NCBI GenBank assembly: GCA_023653115.1
Contig: JAMNXO010000011.1
Coordinates: forward strand, 1 to 64,000
Origin: Erythrobacter sp.
GTDB lineage: Bacteria; Pseudomonadota; Alphaproteobacteria; Sphingomonadales; Sphingomonadaceae
Length of the DNA stretch: 64,000 nt
Reading direction: 5' to 3'
Shown here: positions 7,598-15,906 of the stretch, piece by piece
Layout of the letters: each line of letters begins with the position of its first letter
How positions within the stretch are numbered: position 1 is the first letter of the stretch
The notes under the pieces: model-generated
Told to the model about the DNA's origin: nothing
The model's database searches: none
The model's input: the letters and a program-made list of their open reading frames with translations, nothing else
Made by a program: the position numbers and the translations under genes

Positions 7598-9315
7598 TTC
7601 GCGCTCTCCGGGCCCATCACCGTCACGGTCTGCATCATCCCGCCGTGCATATGATAGAGCAGGTGGCAGTGAAACGCCCAGTCGCCCGGCTCGTTGGCGG
7701 TCAGATCGAATTGCGCGCTCGCGCCGGGCTGGACGATGACGATGTTCTTGCGCGGCTGGTGGGCGGCCTCCGCGCCATTGACCAACTCGAAGAACATCCC
7801 GTGCAGGTGGATCGGGTGCGCCATCATGGTGTTGTTGACGAGCTTCACCCGTACGCGCTCGTTCCAGGCGAAGCGGATCGGCACATCGCTGACGGCGGAA
7901 TACATCTCGCCGTCGAACGACCACATATAGCGTTCCATGTTGCCGGTAAGATGCAGCTCCAGCAGGCGCGAGGGTGTGCGGGTGTCTGCGTTCGGCTCCA
8001 GCGCGGCGAGCATCCGGTAATTGAGCACGCGGTGGTCCACATCGCGCAGGCCGAGGCCCGGATCGCCGAGCTTGTCGACCGGCGCCATGGAAACCATGTC
8101 GATGCCGGGGCCAAGCTTCACATCGGGCGGCAACAGCGCGGTATCGCGCATGCTCATGCCGTCCATCGAATGGCCGCCACCGCCTCCCATGTCGCCGTGG
8201 TTCATGCCCATGTCGCCCATGTTCAGCAGCGGCGGGTCACGCAGCGCGGGCACAGCAGCGCGCGCACCGGGCCTGCTCGCCAGCATCGCCAGCGCCATGC
8301 CTGAACGGTCCATGCTTTCCGCGACGATAGCGTAGGCTTCCTCGGCGCGGGGTTCGACGATCACATCGTAGGTTTCTGCCGTGCCGATCTGGAACTCGTC
8401 GACCTCGACCGGGCGCACGTTCTGGCCGTCAGCCGCGATCAACGTCATCGGCAGGCCGGGAATGCGCAGGTTGAAGAAGGTCATCGCCGAACCGTTGATG
8501 ATCCGCAAGCGGATGCGCTCACCCGCGCGGAAGAGGTATTCCAGCCCTTCTTCCGGCCCGCGTCCGTTGGCGAGATAGGTGTAGGTCGAGCCGGTCACAT
8601 CGGCGATGTCGGTGGCGGGCATCCGCATCTGGCCCCACATCCGCCGGTCTTCGGCGGAGAGCGGATAATCATCGCTCCAGCTGGTCTGCTGGTAATTGAA
8701 GTATCCCTCGCCCTTGCGCAGCCGGTCCATGATCGCGTGGGGGTGCAGCGGGGTGTAATCGCTCAGCAGCAGGATGTAGTCGCGGTCATATGCCACCGGC
8801 TCACTTCCCGCCGGATCGATGATCAGCGGGCCGTAATGCCCTTGCTGCTCCTGCAGGCCGGAATGGCTGTGATACCAGTAGGTGCCCGCCTGCCGGATCG
8901 GGAATTGATAGGCGAAGGTCTGGCCCGGGTGGATGCCCGGAAAGCTGATCCCCGGCACGCCGTCCATGTGGAACGGCACAAGCAGCCCGTGCCAATGGAT
9001 CGAGGTGTCCTCGGGCAGATTATTGGTGACGTTGAAGCGGACGTCCTGGCCTTCGCGCAAGCGGATCAGCGGCCCCGGCACCGAGCCATTGACCGCGATG
9101 CCATGGCTCTTGCGCCCCTGCACCACACGCGGGCCATGGCCCACGGCAAGGTCGATCACATTGCCCGAGACCTCGTCAAAGCCCGCCCGGATCGGCGCGC
9201 CGCCCTTCATGCGGTGCATGGAGTGGCCCTGCGCCCAAGCGGGCATCGCGGCAATGGCCGAAGCGGCGCCTGCGGCACGGACGAAGCCGCGGCGTGAAAT
9301 TGTGGAGAAGGTCAT
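7594..9315 (-). CDS. copA: Multicopper oxidase CopA (copper resistance)
   Basis: A 573-residue periplasmic multicopper oxidase of the CopA/PcoA resistance family. Residues 1-29 are a twin-arginine signal (SRRGFVRAAG). The four copper-binding segments are present: HWHG (107-110), HSHS (about 147-150), HPIHLHG (500-506) and HCHLLYHMHGGMM (549-561), which supply the type 1 and trinuclear copper ligands. A Met/His-rich insert (GDMGMNHGDMGG, then GHSMDGMSM) is typical of copper-handling members. The enzyme is thought to oxidise Cu(I) and bind copper in the periplasm. It starts 6 bp after the merR stop and overlaps copB by 4 bp, so the regulator and structural genes form one operon. Confidence 0.95.
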   Translation of the reverse strand: MTFSTISRRGFVRAAGAASAIAAMPAWAQGHSMHRMKGGAPIRAGFDEVSGNVIDLAVGHGPRVVQGRKSHGIAVNGSVPGPLIRLREGQDVRFNVTNNLPEDTSIHWHGLLVPFHMDGVPGISFPGIHPGQTFAYQFPIRQAGTYWYHSHSGLQEQQGHYGPLIIDPAGSEPVAYDRDYILLLSDYTPLHPHAIMDRLRKGEGYFNYQQTSWSDDYPLSAEDRRMWGQMRMPATDIADVTGSTYTYLANGRGPEEGLEYLFRAGERIRLRIINGSAMTFFNLRIPGLPMTLIAADGQNVRPVEVDEFQIGTAETYDVIVEPRAEEAYAIVAESMDRSGMALAMLASRPGARAAVPALRDPPLLNMGDMGMNHGDMGGGGGHSMDGMSMRDTALLPPDVKLGPGIDMVSMAPVDKLGDPGLGLRDVDHRVLNYRMLAALEPNADTRTPSRLLELHLTGNMERYMWSFDGEMYSAVSDVPIRFAWNERVRVKLVNNTMMAHPIHLHGMFFELVNGAEAAHQPRKNIVIVQPGASAQFDLTANEPGDWAFHCHLLYHMHGGMMQTVTVMGPESAK

Positions 9316-9321
9316 GGTCTC

Positions 9322-9744
9322 TTATACGTGGCGGTTGCGGGTCTGGTTGCTACCCGGGTTGGAACTGGGCGGAATACTGAAGGCCTTGAGGATCGGGCAT
9401 GGCCCTTCCTCGCCCTTCGCGCAGTCCGCGGCGAGATTCTTGAGAGCCGCGCGCATTGTCTTGAGTGTGGCGATCTTCTCGTCGATAGCAGCGATCCGCG
9501 CTTCGGCGAGCGCGCGGGCGGCGGGGCGGTCGTTCTGGTCGAGTGCGAGCAGGGTGGCGATCTCCTCGAGCGTGAAGCCCGCAGTCTGTCCTGCGCGAAT
9601 CGAGCGCAGCCGTTCGAGATCGTCCTGCGAATAGCGCCGCGCCCCTGTCCCGCGCGGCGGTTCGGAAAGCAGCCCGCGACGCTGATAGAAACGGATTGTC
9701 TCGACCGAAACACCACCCGAACGCGCCAGATCACCGATTTTCAT
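9322..9744 (-). CDS. MerR-family metal-responsive regulator, CueR-like metal loop
   Basis: A 140-residue MerR-family activator. I chose the ATG at 9742-9744 because AGAGG lies just upstream and the protein then begins with the standard MKIGDLARSGGV winged helix. HTH and wing follow (VETIRFYQRRGLL, then GARRYSQDDLERLR), then the long dimerisation helix. The C-terminal metal loop has two cysteines spaced C-x7-C and followed by Pro-Ile (DCAKGEEGPCPIL), the spacing of CueR. The position of MerR Cys82 has no cysteine, which argues against canonical mercury sensing. It is the first gene of the copABC operon and divergent from the glutaredoxin-MauE gene, with a MerR-type promoter between. A Cu(I) sensor role is inferred from the loop and neighbours. 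Confidence 0.88.
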   Translation of the reverse strand: MKIGDLARSGGVSVETIRFYQRRGLLSEPPRGTGARRYSQDDLERLRSIRAGQTAGFTLEEIATLLALDQNDRPAARALAEARIAAIDEKIATLKTMRAALKNLAADCAKGEEGPCPILKAFSIPPSSNPGSNQTRNRHV

Positions 9745-9753
9745 GATTACCTC

Positions 9754-9785
9754 TTGAAACCGTACCATAGTACAGGACTTATATA
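9754..9785 (+). promoter_or_regulatory. MerR-type promoter/operator with overlong spacer
   Basis: The 76-bp divergent gap holds TTGAAA (9754-9759) and TTATAT/TATATA (9779-9785), separated by 19-20 bp. That overlong spacer is what MerR-type activators correct by twisting DNA. Between them lies the dyad GTAC-CATA-GTAC (9762-9773) flanked by CC and GG. This closely resembles the classical mer operator core (CCGTAC-N4-GTACGG). It reads toward the glutaredoxin-MauE gene; the merR-copABC start is on the other side, so one site may serve both directions. Confidence 0.7.
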
Positions 9786-9820
9786 CGGGTCATCAGGCAA
9801 ATTTCAAGGGAACAAATGCC

Positions 9821-10576
9821 ATGACCACTGCAAAGAAAACCGCCGTCCTTCATCGCATGGTGATGCCCGGCCATACCTGCCCTTATGGCCTTAAGGCGCG
9901 GCATCTGCTGAAATCCAAAGGCTATACGGTCGAGGATCACCACCTCACCACGCGCGAGGAGACCGACCGCTTCAAGGTCGAGCACGGCGTTACCACAACG
10001 CCGCAGACCTTCATCGGCGGCGAGCGGATCGGTGGCTATGACGATCTGCGCCGCTACTTCGGCCTCAAGGTCGCGGACCCTTCCGCCACCACCTATCGCC
10101 CGGTGATCGCGCTATTCGCGATGACTGCGCTGATGGCGGCAGCGGCGGGCTATGCGGTAGACGGCAGCGTGCTGACCTTGCGCGTCGCCGAGTGGTTCGT
10201 CGCCTTCTCGATGGTCGTGCTGGCGCTGCTCAAGCTCCAGAATGTCGAGAAGTTCGCGACGATGTTCCTCAACTACGATCTTCTGGCAAAGCGGTGGGTG
10301 CCCTATGGCCGGATCTATCCCTTTGCCGAGGGAGCCGCCGGCGTGTTGATGGCGGCGGGCGCACTCGACTGGCTGTCGATCCCGCTCGCGCTGTTCATCG
10401 GCACGGTGGGCGCAGCGAGCGTCTTCAAGGCCGTCTACCTGGACCGTCGCGAGCTCAAGTGCGCCTGCGTCGGCGGCGATAGCAACGTGCCCCTCGGCTT
10501 CATCTCGTTGACCGAGAACCTTATGATGATCGCGATGGCGCTGTGGATGGCAGCGCGGCCGATGGCGATGGGCTAA
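9821..10576 (+). CDS. Glutaredoxin-MauE/DoxX-like membrane fusion protein
   Basis: A 251-residue two-domain protein. Residues 1-85 are a glutaredoxin fold with the active-site segment HTCPYGLKARHLL (CPYG, so monothiol-like rather than CPYC), the cis-Pro region VTTTPQTFIGG and the GGYDDL C-terminal motif. Residues about 95-250 form four transmembrane helices of the MauE/methylamine-utilisation type, with a CAC motif in CACVGGDSNVPLGF that could exchange disulfides. Such fusions probably move reducing equivalents across the inner membrane. The gene is divergent from the MerR regulator, so metal-induced control is likely and it may keep cysteine or copper sites reduced. The true electron partner is unknown. 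Confidence 0.85.
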   Translation: MTTAKKTAVLHRMVMPGHTCPYGLKARHLLKSKGYTVEDHHLTTREETDRFKVEHGVTTTPQTFIGGERIGGYDDLRRYFGLKVADPSATTYRPVIALFAMTALMAAAAGYAVDGSVLTLRVAEWFVAFSMVVLALLKLQNVEKFATMFLNYDLLAKRWVPYGRIYPFAEGAAGVLMAAGALDWLSIPLALFIGTVGAASVFKAVYLDRRELKCACVGGDSNVPLGFISLTENLMMIAMALWMAARPMAMG

Positions 10577-10677
10577 GCTCGAACCCGAAAAGGCCCACCC
10601 AAGCGCGGGCGCGCTGCAAAAGCCGCAGCGGCGCCAGCGCCCATCATCAGGCGGCGTCGTGATGCACACGCACGCGC

Positions 10678-10727
10678 TGCCCGGATTGTTTACACCCAGG
10701 CTATGCGGGACCGAACAAATCCGGGCA
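10678..10727. terminator. Possible bidirectional terminator between convergent genes
   Basis: A perfect 10-bp inverted repeat (TGCCCGGATT at 10678-10687, AATCCGGGCA at 10718-10727) with a 30-base loop lies in the 168-bp gap between the glutaredoxin-MauE gene and the convergent amidohydrolase. The arms are flanked by short T-rich or A-rich runs. The long loop makes it a weak terminator candidate. Nothing else is visible in this gap. Confidence 0.35.
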
Positions 10728-10744
10728 GTTTGCGCCTCAGATGA

Positions 10745-11980
10745 TCATTGCATTGTGCTGCTGACTGGCTTGCCATCGATCACCACGCCGACGGCATGCG
10801 ACGAATATTCCAGTGGATCGCCGTCAAACAGCGCGACATCGCCGTCCTTGCCGACTTCGAGCGAGCCAATCCGCGCGTCCAGCCCGATCACCCGCGCGGC
10901 ATCGATGGTGATGCTGGCGAGCGCGTCGTTCCACGCCAGCCCGTTGCCGGCTGCAACCCCGGCCTCGAACAGCACCACACGGGTTTTGGGCACATAGCCT
11001 TCAAAGCCCGACTGATAGGCAAACGGAATCCCCGCCGCGCGCAGCACCGCGCCGGTGGTGAAGCTGGCGTTTTCGAACTCGCCATATTGCCGCGCCATCG
11101 GCGGGTGGAGGATCACCTTCACTCCGGCGGCCTTGATCTGGTCGGTCAGCAGATAGGCCTCGGCTGCGCTGTCGAGCACCAGATCGATGCCGAATTCCTG
11201 CTTCAGCCGCAGCGCGCTCATGATGTCCTGCGCGTGATTGGCAGTGACCAGCAGCGGCACCTTGCGCGCCAGCACGTCGCGCATGGTCTGCACTTCGAGG
11301 CTGGCGGGCTTTTCGGCTCCGGGCTTTTCCTCGCCCTTCTTGGCAGGCTTGGGTGCCTCGCCCTCCTTCGCAGCGAGCAGGGCTGCGCGCAGCATCGCGA
11401 TCTGCTTGGCGCGGGTGCCCGGCGCCTTGCCGCCGTTTGCCAACGCCGCAGGGCCGAGATTGGCCGCAACCATGGCGCGCGGCACGATCACCGCTTCATC
11501 GGCGGTGTTGCCGATGGTCTTGGCGACCAGCGTCTGGCCGGACACCAGCGCGCCCGGGCCGTGGCCGGTGTGAACTGTCGTCACCCCGAAGCCGCGCAGC
11601 CAGGCCACCAGCATTTCATTGGGGTTATAGGCGTCGATTGCGCGCAGTTGCGGCTGCACCGGCGCGCTTTCATCCAGCTGATCCTGATCGTGCGGCTGGT
11701 TCATGTAGCCCGCAAGGCCGACAACGCTGCGCGCATCGACCAGACCGGGGGTGACCACCTTGGCAGCGATAACGGTAAAGCCTTCGGGGATCGGCGTGCT
11801 GGCCGCCGGGCCGACCGCGACGATCGTGCCGTCGTCGATCACCACCACCCCGTCGGCAATCGCCGGGCCGGCCATGGTGTGAACCGTCTCGCCCCTGATC
11901 GCCACGTCTTGTGCGTAAGCGGCAGGAGCAAACGCAAGCGCGCTGGCAGCAGCGAGGAAACATCCGGTAATGCGCATCAT
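10745..11980 (-). CDS. Exported amidohydrolase-like protein lacking metal-binding residues (pseudoenzyme)
   Basis: A 411-residue protein with a signal peptide (cleavage after AYA-Q, about residue 23) and the amidohydrolase fold: sandwich strands (VAIRGETVHTMAG) and a C-terminal GSLEVGKDGDVALFDGDPL half. Alignment by eye with its upstream neighbour shows the metal sites are gone. The HxH motif position reads VDARSVVG, the later His of QHG reads LDS, and the catalytic Asp region HSDD reads QSGF. Residues about 205-240 are a Lys/Ala/Glu-rich linker. It overlaps the intact paralogue by 4 bp (ATGA), so a hetero-oligomer with a non-catalytic subunit is plausible. The fold is clear; the function is inferred. 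Confidence 0.85.
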   Translation of the reverse strand: MMRITGCFLAAASALAFAPAAYAQDVAIRGETVHTMAGPAIADGVVVIDDGTIVAVGPAASTPIPEGFTVIAAKVVTPGLVDARSVVGLAGYMNQPHDQDQLDESAPVQPQLRAIDAYNPNEMLVAWLRGFGVTTVHTGHGPGALVSGQTLVAKTIGNTADEAVIVPRAMVAANLGPAALANGGKAPGTRAKQIAMLRAALLAAKEGEAPKPAKKGEEKPGAEKPASLEVQTMRDVLARKVPLLVTANHAQDIMSALRLKQEFGIDLVLDSAAEAYLLTDQIKAAGVKVILHPPMARQYGEFENASFTTGAVLRAAGIPFAYQSGFEGYVPKTRVVLFEAGVAAGNGLAWNDALASITIDAARVIGLDARIGSLEVGKDGDVALFDGDPLEYSSHAVGVVIDGKPVSSTMQ

Positions 11981-13284
11981 TCCGCTCCTTCCGCTTCGGC
12001 GATTTCCCAGTGGTGGTGGGCTGCCTCCATCGGGCTGCCCGCGCCAAAACCGCCGGTTGCCATCAGCAGGTCTTCCGGCTTGCTGCGGTCGAACAGCTTG
12101 TCGCCTTCGACCCAGGTTTCGAGAACGTGGCTGTAGGCTGACAGCGGATCGCCATCGAGCACAAGGAAATCGGCGTCCTTGCCCACTTCCAGCGAGCCGA
12201 CGCGGGCATCGAGCTTCATCTGCTTGGCCCCGTTGATGGTGAGGGCGCGCAGCGCCCCTTCGCGGCTCATTCCGCCGCGGACGGCGAGCGCCGCTTCGCG
12301 CAGCATCATGCGCGAATCCACGATCGCGTCATCGGAATGGATCGACACCAGCACACCGGCGCGTTCGAGGATCCCGGCGTTGTCCATCCGCAGACCCATC
12401 GTTTCCAGCTTGCCGCCCGGCGCATCGAGCGTGATGTTCGATACCGGCACCCCGGCCTTGGCCAGCTCGCCCGCGATCTTCCACGTCTCGGTGCCGTGCT
12501 GGATCAGCAGGTTGAAGCCGAACTCCTGCTTCAGCCGCAACGCCGTCATGATGTCGTCGGCGCGGTGCGAGTGGAAATGCACCAGCCGCTCGCCCGAAAG
12601 CACTTCGCACAGCGCCTCCTTGCCGAGATCGCGCTTCTCGCGGTCGCCTGCGCAATAGGCCTTGGCCTCAGTCAGCACTTCGCGCACCAGCGAAGCCGAT
12701 TTGGCGCGGGTGCCGGGAAAGCCGCTGCGGCCCATCGGGTTGGTGCCGTTGGCCATCTTCATGCCGCCAATCGCCGCGCCATCCTTCATCTGGAAGGCGA
12801 TGTCCTCGATCGTGCGGCCCTTGCGCAGCTTCATGTAGAAGGTTTGCCCGCTCATCAAGTGGCCCGAGCCGGGCATGATGTTGGCGGTGGTGACCCCGCC
12901 CGCGCGGGCCTTGTCGATGGTGGTGGACATGGGATCGATCGAATCCATCGCCCGCACGTCGGGCTGGATCGGGCCGGAGCCATCCGCGCCCGCAACCTGT
13001 CCGATATGCGAGTGGGTATCGACGATACCGGGCATGATCACGCGGCCCGCCGCGTCGCGGCGCTCGGCATCAGCGGGGATCGCGACATTGGCGCCAACGG
13101 CGATGATTGTGCCGTCCTTGATTACCAGCGTCCCGTTCTCGATCGGCTCACCCGCCATGGTGAGGATACGCGCGCCGGTGAAGGCAATTGCGCGGTCTTG
13201 CGCGGCGGCGGGACTAACTCCCGCTGCAACGGCGGCAAGCGCCGCCCCGGCAAGCCATGCCCGCCTCGACTTCGTCTGGATCAC
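11977..13284 (-). CDS. Exported metal-dependent amidohydrolase
   Basis: A 435-residue periplasmic amidohydrolase. The signal peptide (RRAWLAGAALAAVAAG..., cleaved after AAA-Q) is followed by the sandwich domain (AIAFTGARILTMAG) and an intact HxH metal motif PGIVDTHSHIGQV. Further ligands are visible in VHFHSHRADD, LLIQHGTETW and VSIHSDDAI, and the chain ends with GSLEVGKDADFLVLDGDPL. These imidazolonepropionase/prolidase-like amidohydrolases cleave cyclic amides or dipeptides; many exported members in this order are linked to peptide or hydantoin breakdown. The downstream paralogue starts inside its stop codon, so the two are translated as a coupled pair. The substrate is not readable from sequence. 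Confidence 0.88.
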   Translation of the reverse strand: MIQTKSRRAWLAGAALAAVAAGVSPAAAQDRAIAFTGARILTMAGEPIENGTLVIKDGTIIAVGANVAIPADAERRDAAGRVIMPGIVDTHSHIGQVAGADGSGPIQPDVRAMDSIDPMSTTIDKARAGGVTTANIMPGSGHLMSGQTFYMKLRKGRTIEDIAFQMKDGAAIGGMKMANGTNPMGRSGFPGTRAKSASLVREVLTEAKAYCAGDREKRDLGKEALCEVLSGERLVHFHSHRADDIMTALRLKQEFGFNLLIQHGTETWKIAGELAKAGVPVSNITLDAPGGKLETMGLRMDNAGILERAGVLVSIHSDDAIVDSRMMLREAALAVRGGMSREGALRALTINGAKQMKLDARVGSLEVGKDADFLVLDGDPLSAYSHVLETWVEGDKLFDRSKPEDLLMATGGFGAGSPMEAAHHHWEIAEAEGAE

Positions 13285-13373
13285 GCAGCGTCTCTCCTAA
13301 GTTGCTGTGCAAGCCTCTCTCCTAAAGGCCGCAGCGCGCGGCACACAAGCGAAAATGGCGCGGTTTCAGGCAA

Positions 13374-14396
13374 TCAGGCAGAGTGGCGGATCACCAGCTG
13401 CGGGGGCAGGACGAGGCTTTCGGTTTCGTCACCGCCAAGCCTGCGCAACAGCAGCTGCACCAGCCCGCGCGCGCCGGCCGCGATATCCTGCCGCACAGTG
13501 GTGAGCGGCGGCACCGTTTGGCGCGCAATCGGCAGATCATCGAAGCCCACCAGCTTGACGCCATCGGGCACCACCAGCCCGCGCGCACGCAGCTCAGTGA
13601 GGCACAGCGCGGCGAGCGTATCTGTAGCGGCGAAAATACCGTCGACCTGCCCGTCGATCGCGCTGATGTGGCGTGCGATCTCGGCGCTGGCACGGTCGGG
13701 CGAAAGATGGGTGGGCAGCGCCATGATTGGCACGCCAAGGCGTTCGGCGACATCACGCGCGCCGGCAAAGCGCGCGGCAAACTCCATCGGCCCGGTATCG
13801 CCGAGGAAGGCGAGGCGGGTGGCGCCTGCCGCGATCAGGCGTTCGGCTGCCAGCTTGCCGCCCAGCCGGTTGTCGGTGCCTACCACACAGTGGCGCTGGC
13901 CCTGGGTGTGATTGCCCCACACCACCATCGGCAGATAGCCATCGGCGACATCCTCGATCCGCTCGAACTGGTCCGACTGGCCGATCACGATCACCCCGTC
14001 GATCATGCCCGAACCGATGAAGCGGTCGAGCCAGTCGGCATCGTCCTCCGGCACCACCCGGCGCAGCATCAGGTCATAGCCTTCGCGGGTCAGCTCGTCG
14101 GCCAAATGGCCGAGCAGGGTCATGAAGAAGCTGTCGGAAATCTGCTGGCGGGTATCGTGGCCCAAGGGAATGACGACGCCGATCACCCCGGTCTTCTGGC
14201 GGCGCAACCCGCTTGCCATCTGGTTGGGGCGGAAGCCGTGCTCGCGCGCGAGGCTTTCAATCTTTTCGCGGGTCTTGGCGTTGACGAGACTCTTGCCCGC
14301 CAGCGCACGCGATACCGTGCCGGGCGAGACCCCGGCCAGCCGCGCCAGATCGGTGATGGTGCGCACCGATCCGCGTGCTGCCTTGTCCTCGCTCAT
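13374..14396 (-). CDS. LacI-family transcriptional repressor of the sucrose/fructoside locus
   Basis: A 340-residue LacI/GalR repressor. I chose the ATG at 14394-14396; the frame continues upstream but overlaps the permease gene. The N-terminal HTH (TITDLARLAGVSPGTVSRAL) and hinge helix (NQMASGLRRQKTG) bind the operator. The C-terminal periplasmic-binding-like domain has the usual GVIGVVIPLG start and ends LTTVRQDI...GARGLVQLLLRRL. It follows the MFS gene by 2 bp on the minus strand. Two GCAAACG-type palindromes lie between the MFS gene and the divergent TonB receptor at 15806-15846 and are the likely targets. The genes it controls suggest sucrose or a fructoside as inducer, which is inference. 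Confidence 0.92.
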   Translation of the reverse strand: MSEDKAARGSVRTITDLARLAGVSPGTVSRALAGKSLVNAKTREKIESLAREHGFRPNQMASGLRRQKTGVIGVVIPLGHDTRQQISDSFFMTLLGHLADELTREGYDLMLRRVVPEDDADWLDRFIGSGMIDGVIVIGQSDQFERIEDVADGYLPMVVWGNHTQGQRHCVVGTDNRLGGKLAAERLIAAGATRLAFLGDTGPMEFAARFAGARDVAERLGVPIMALPTHLSPDRASAEIARHISAIDGQVDGIFAATDTLAALCLTELRARGLVVPDGVKLVGFDDLPIARQTVPPLTTVRQDIAAGARGLVQLLLRRLGGDETESLVLPPQLVIRHSA

Positions 14397-14398
14397 GT

Positions 14399-15727
14399 CT
14401 AACCTGCCACCAGACCTTGCTTGCGCGGGGCGCGGTGCCCGGCATCGACCAGCAGCGTAGCCAGCGCACCCGCCAGCATCAAGACGCCGCCCAGCATCAG
14501 CACATGGCGCGGATCGCCGCCCAGCAGCGGGCGATAGATCAGCGGCATGGTAAGCGTCTGGATCAGCATCGGGATAACGATGAACAGGTTGAAGATTCCC
14601 ATGTAGATGCCGTTGCGCTGCGGCGGGATGCAATCGGCGAGCATCACATAGGTGTTGCCCATCATGCCGGCCCAGCCGATCCCGACGCCGAGCATCAGCA
14701 CGAACAGCGCGAGCGGGGTGGATACGCCCGGGATCAGCAACATCGCCGTGCCCGAAGCGGCGAGGCACACCGCATGGGTGCGCCGCGCGCCGAACCGCGC
14801 CACCACCGGGATCAGTGCAAGCGCGCCAAGGAAGGCGACGAAGTTATACAGCGCGCCCGCCTGCTGGGTGGTCAGCGTCGCATCGCGGAACGCCGCGCTC
14901 GCGGGATCGCTGGTGTTGTAGAGGCTGCGTCCGACCGCGAAGGTGATGTACTGCCAGTACGCGAACATCGCATACCACTGGCACAGCATCGCGCCTGCCA
15001 ATTGCTTCATCGGGCGCGGCATTTCACGGATCGCATCGCGGATTTCGGCAAGGGTGCCGCTGGCGGTGAGCGGCTTTTCGGCAAGCTCGGCCTGCTCTTC
15101 CGGCGAGAGCGGCAATTCCGGCACCCGCCACACCGACCACACGATCGTGGAGATCGACAGGATCGCACCGATGATGAAGGCCATGCGCACAATCACTGGA
15201 ATGCCGTTGGCATCGAGCACATCGCGCGCGACAACAGCGGTGAGCAGGCTTGGTGCAAGGTATGACAGGGTTTGTGCAAGCCCTGTAAAGGCGCTTTGGG
15301 TGAGGAACCCGGTTGATCGCTGGTCCGGAGCGAGCCGGTCTGCCACGTAGGCGCGGTAGGGCTCCATCGTGATATTATTGCCCGCATCGAGGATCCACAG
15401 CAGGCTCGCGGCCATCCACAAGGTGCTGGAATAGGGCATGGCGAACAGCGAAAGCGTGCAGATCACCGCGCCGATCAGGAAATAGGGCGTGCGGCGGCCT
15501 AGGCGCGATCCGGTCCGGTCGCTCATCGCGCCGACGATCGGCTGGATCAGGAGCCCCGTCATCGGCCCCGCGAGCCACAACAGCGGCATGGTCGCCTCGT
15601 CTGCGCCAAGGAAGCCGTAGATCGGTCCCATATTGGCCTGCTGCAGCCCGAAACTGAACTGCAGGCCGAAGAAGCCGATGTTCATTTCGATGATTCTCAG
15701 CAGCGAAAGCCGCGGCTTTTCCGACAT
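14399..15727 (-). CDS. MFS transporter, sucrose/maltose-type permease (SLC45/GPH-like)
   Basis: A 442-residue permease with about 12 transmembrane helices. I chose the ATG at 15725-15727, which follows GGAGAGG, rather than an ATG 11 codons upstream without such a site. The opening FGLQFSFGLQQANMGPIYGFLGA and the loop GAMSDRTGSRLGRRTPYF are hallmarks of the glycoside-pentoside-hexuronide/SLC45 sugar transporters that take up sucrose or maltose with protons or sodium. It is divergent from the TonB receptor and co-directional with the LacI repressor behind it. It would move the disaccharide across the inner membrane after the receptor brings it through the outer membrane. Confidence 0.88.
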   Translation of the reverse strand: MSEKPRLSLLRIIEMNIGFFGLQFSFGLQQANMGPIYGFLGADEATMPLLWLAGPMTGLLIQPIVGAMSDRTGSRLGRRTPYFLIGAVICTLSLFAMPYSSTLWMAASLLWILDAGNNITMEPYRAYVADRLAPDQRSTGFLTQSAFTGLAQTLSYLAPSLLTAVVARDVLDANGIPVIVRMAFIIGAILSISTIVWSVWRVPELPLSPEEQAELAEKPLTASGTLAEIRDAIREMPRPMKQLAGAMLCQWYAMFAYWQYITFAVGRSLYNTSDPASAAFRDATLTTQQAGALYNFVAFLGALALIPVVARFGARRTHAVCLAASGTAMLLIPGVSTPLALFVLMLGVGIGWAGMMGNTYVMLADCIPPQRNGIYMGIFNLFIVIPMLIQTLTMPLIYRPLLGGDPRHVLMLGGVLMLAGALATLLVDAGHRAPRKQGLVAG

Positions 15728-15805
15728 TTGATGCCTCTCCACGATCCTGTCCCAACGCATGGTCTATGCCATGCTGTGGCACAGAAGTGACATGTTTGAG
15801 CGCTA

Positions 15806-15846
15806 TTTGCAAACGTTTGCAAAATTCCTGTTGCAATCGTTTGCAA
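15806..15846. promoter_or_regulatory. Two LacI-type operators between divergent permease and receptor genes
   Basis: An 18-bp perfect palindrome, TTTGCAAACGTTTGCAAA (15806-15823), is followed by a second, near-perfect copy TTGCAATCGTTTGCAA (15831-15846), with centres 24 bp apart. The CG-centred GCAAACGTTTGC core is typical of LacI/GalR operators. Both lie in the 179-bp gap between the permease start (15727) and the receptor start (15907), so one repressor could silence both directions. Confidence 0.82.
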
Positions 15847-15906
15847 GAAAGTTAGGTCTTGCGTGTTCGACGCCGCAGAAGCGCGAAATTCGAGAGGAGA
15901 TTACCC

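Noticed and set aside
9745..9820. Mercury resistance operon
   Set aside because: The operator is mer-like, but no merA, merT or merP is present and the regulator lacks the Cys82 equivalent; the linked genes are copper genes.
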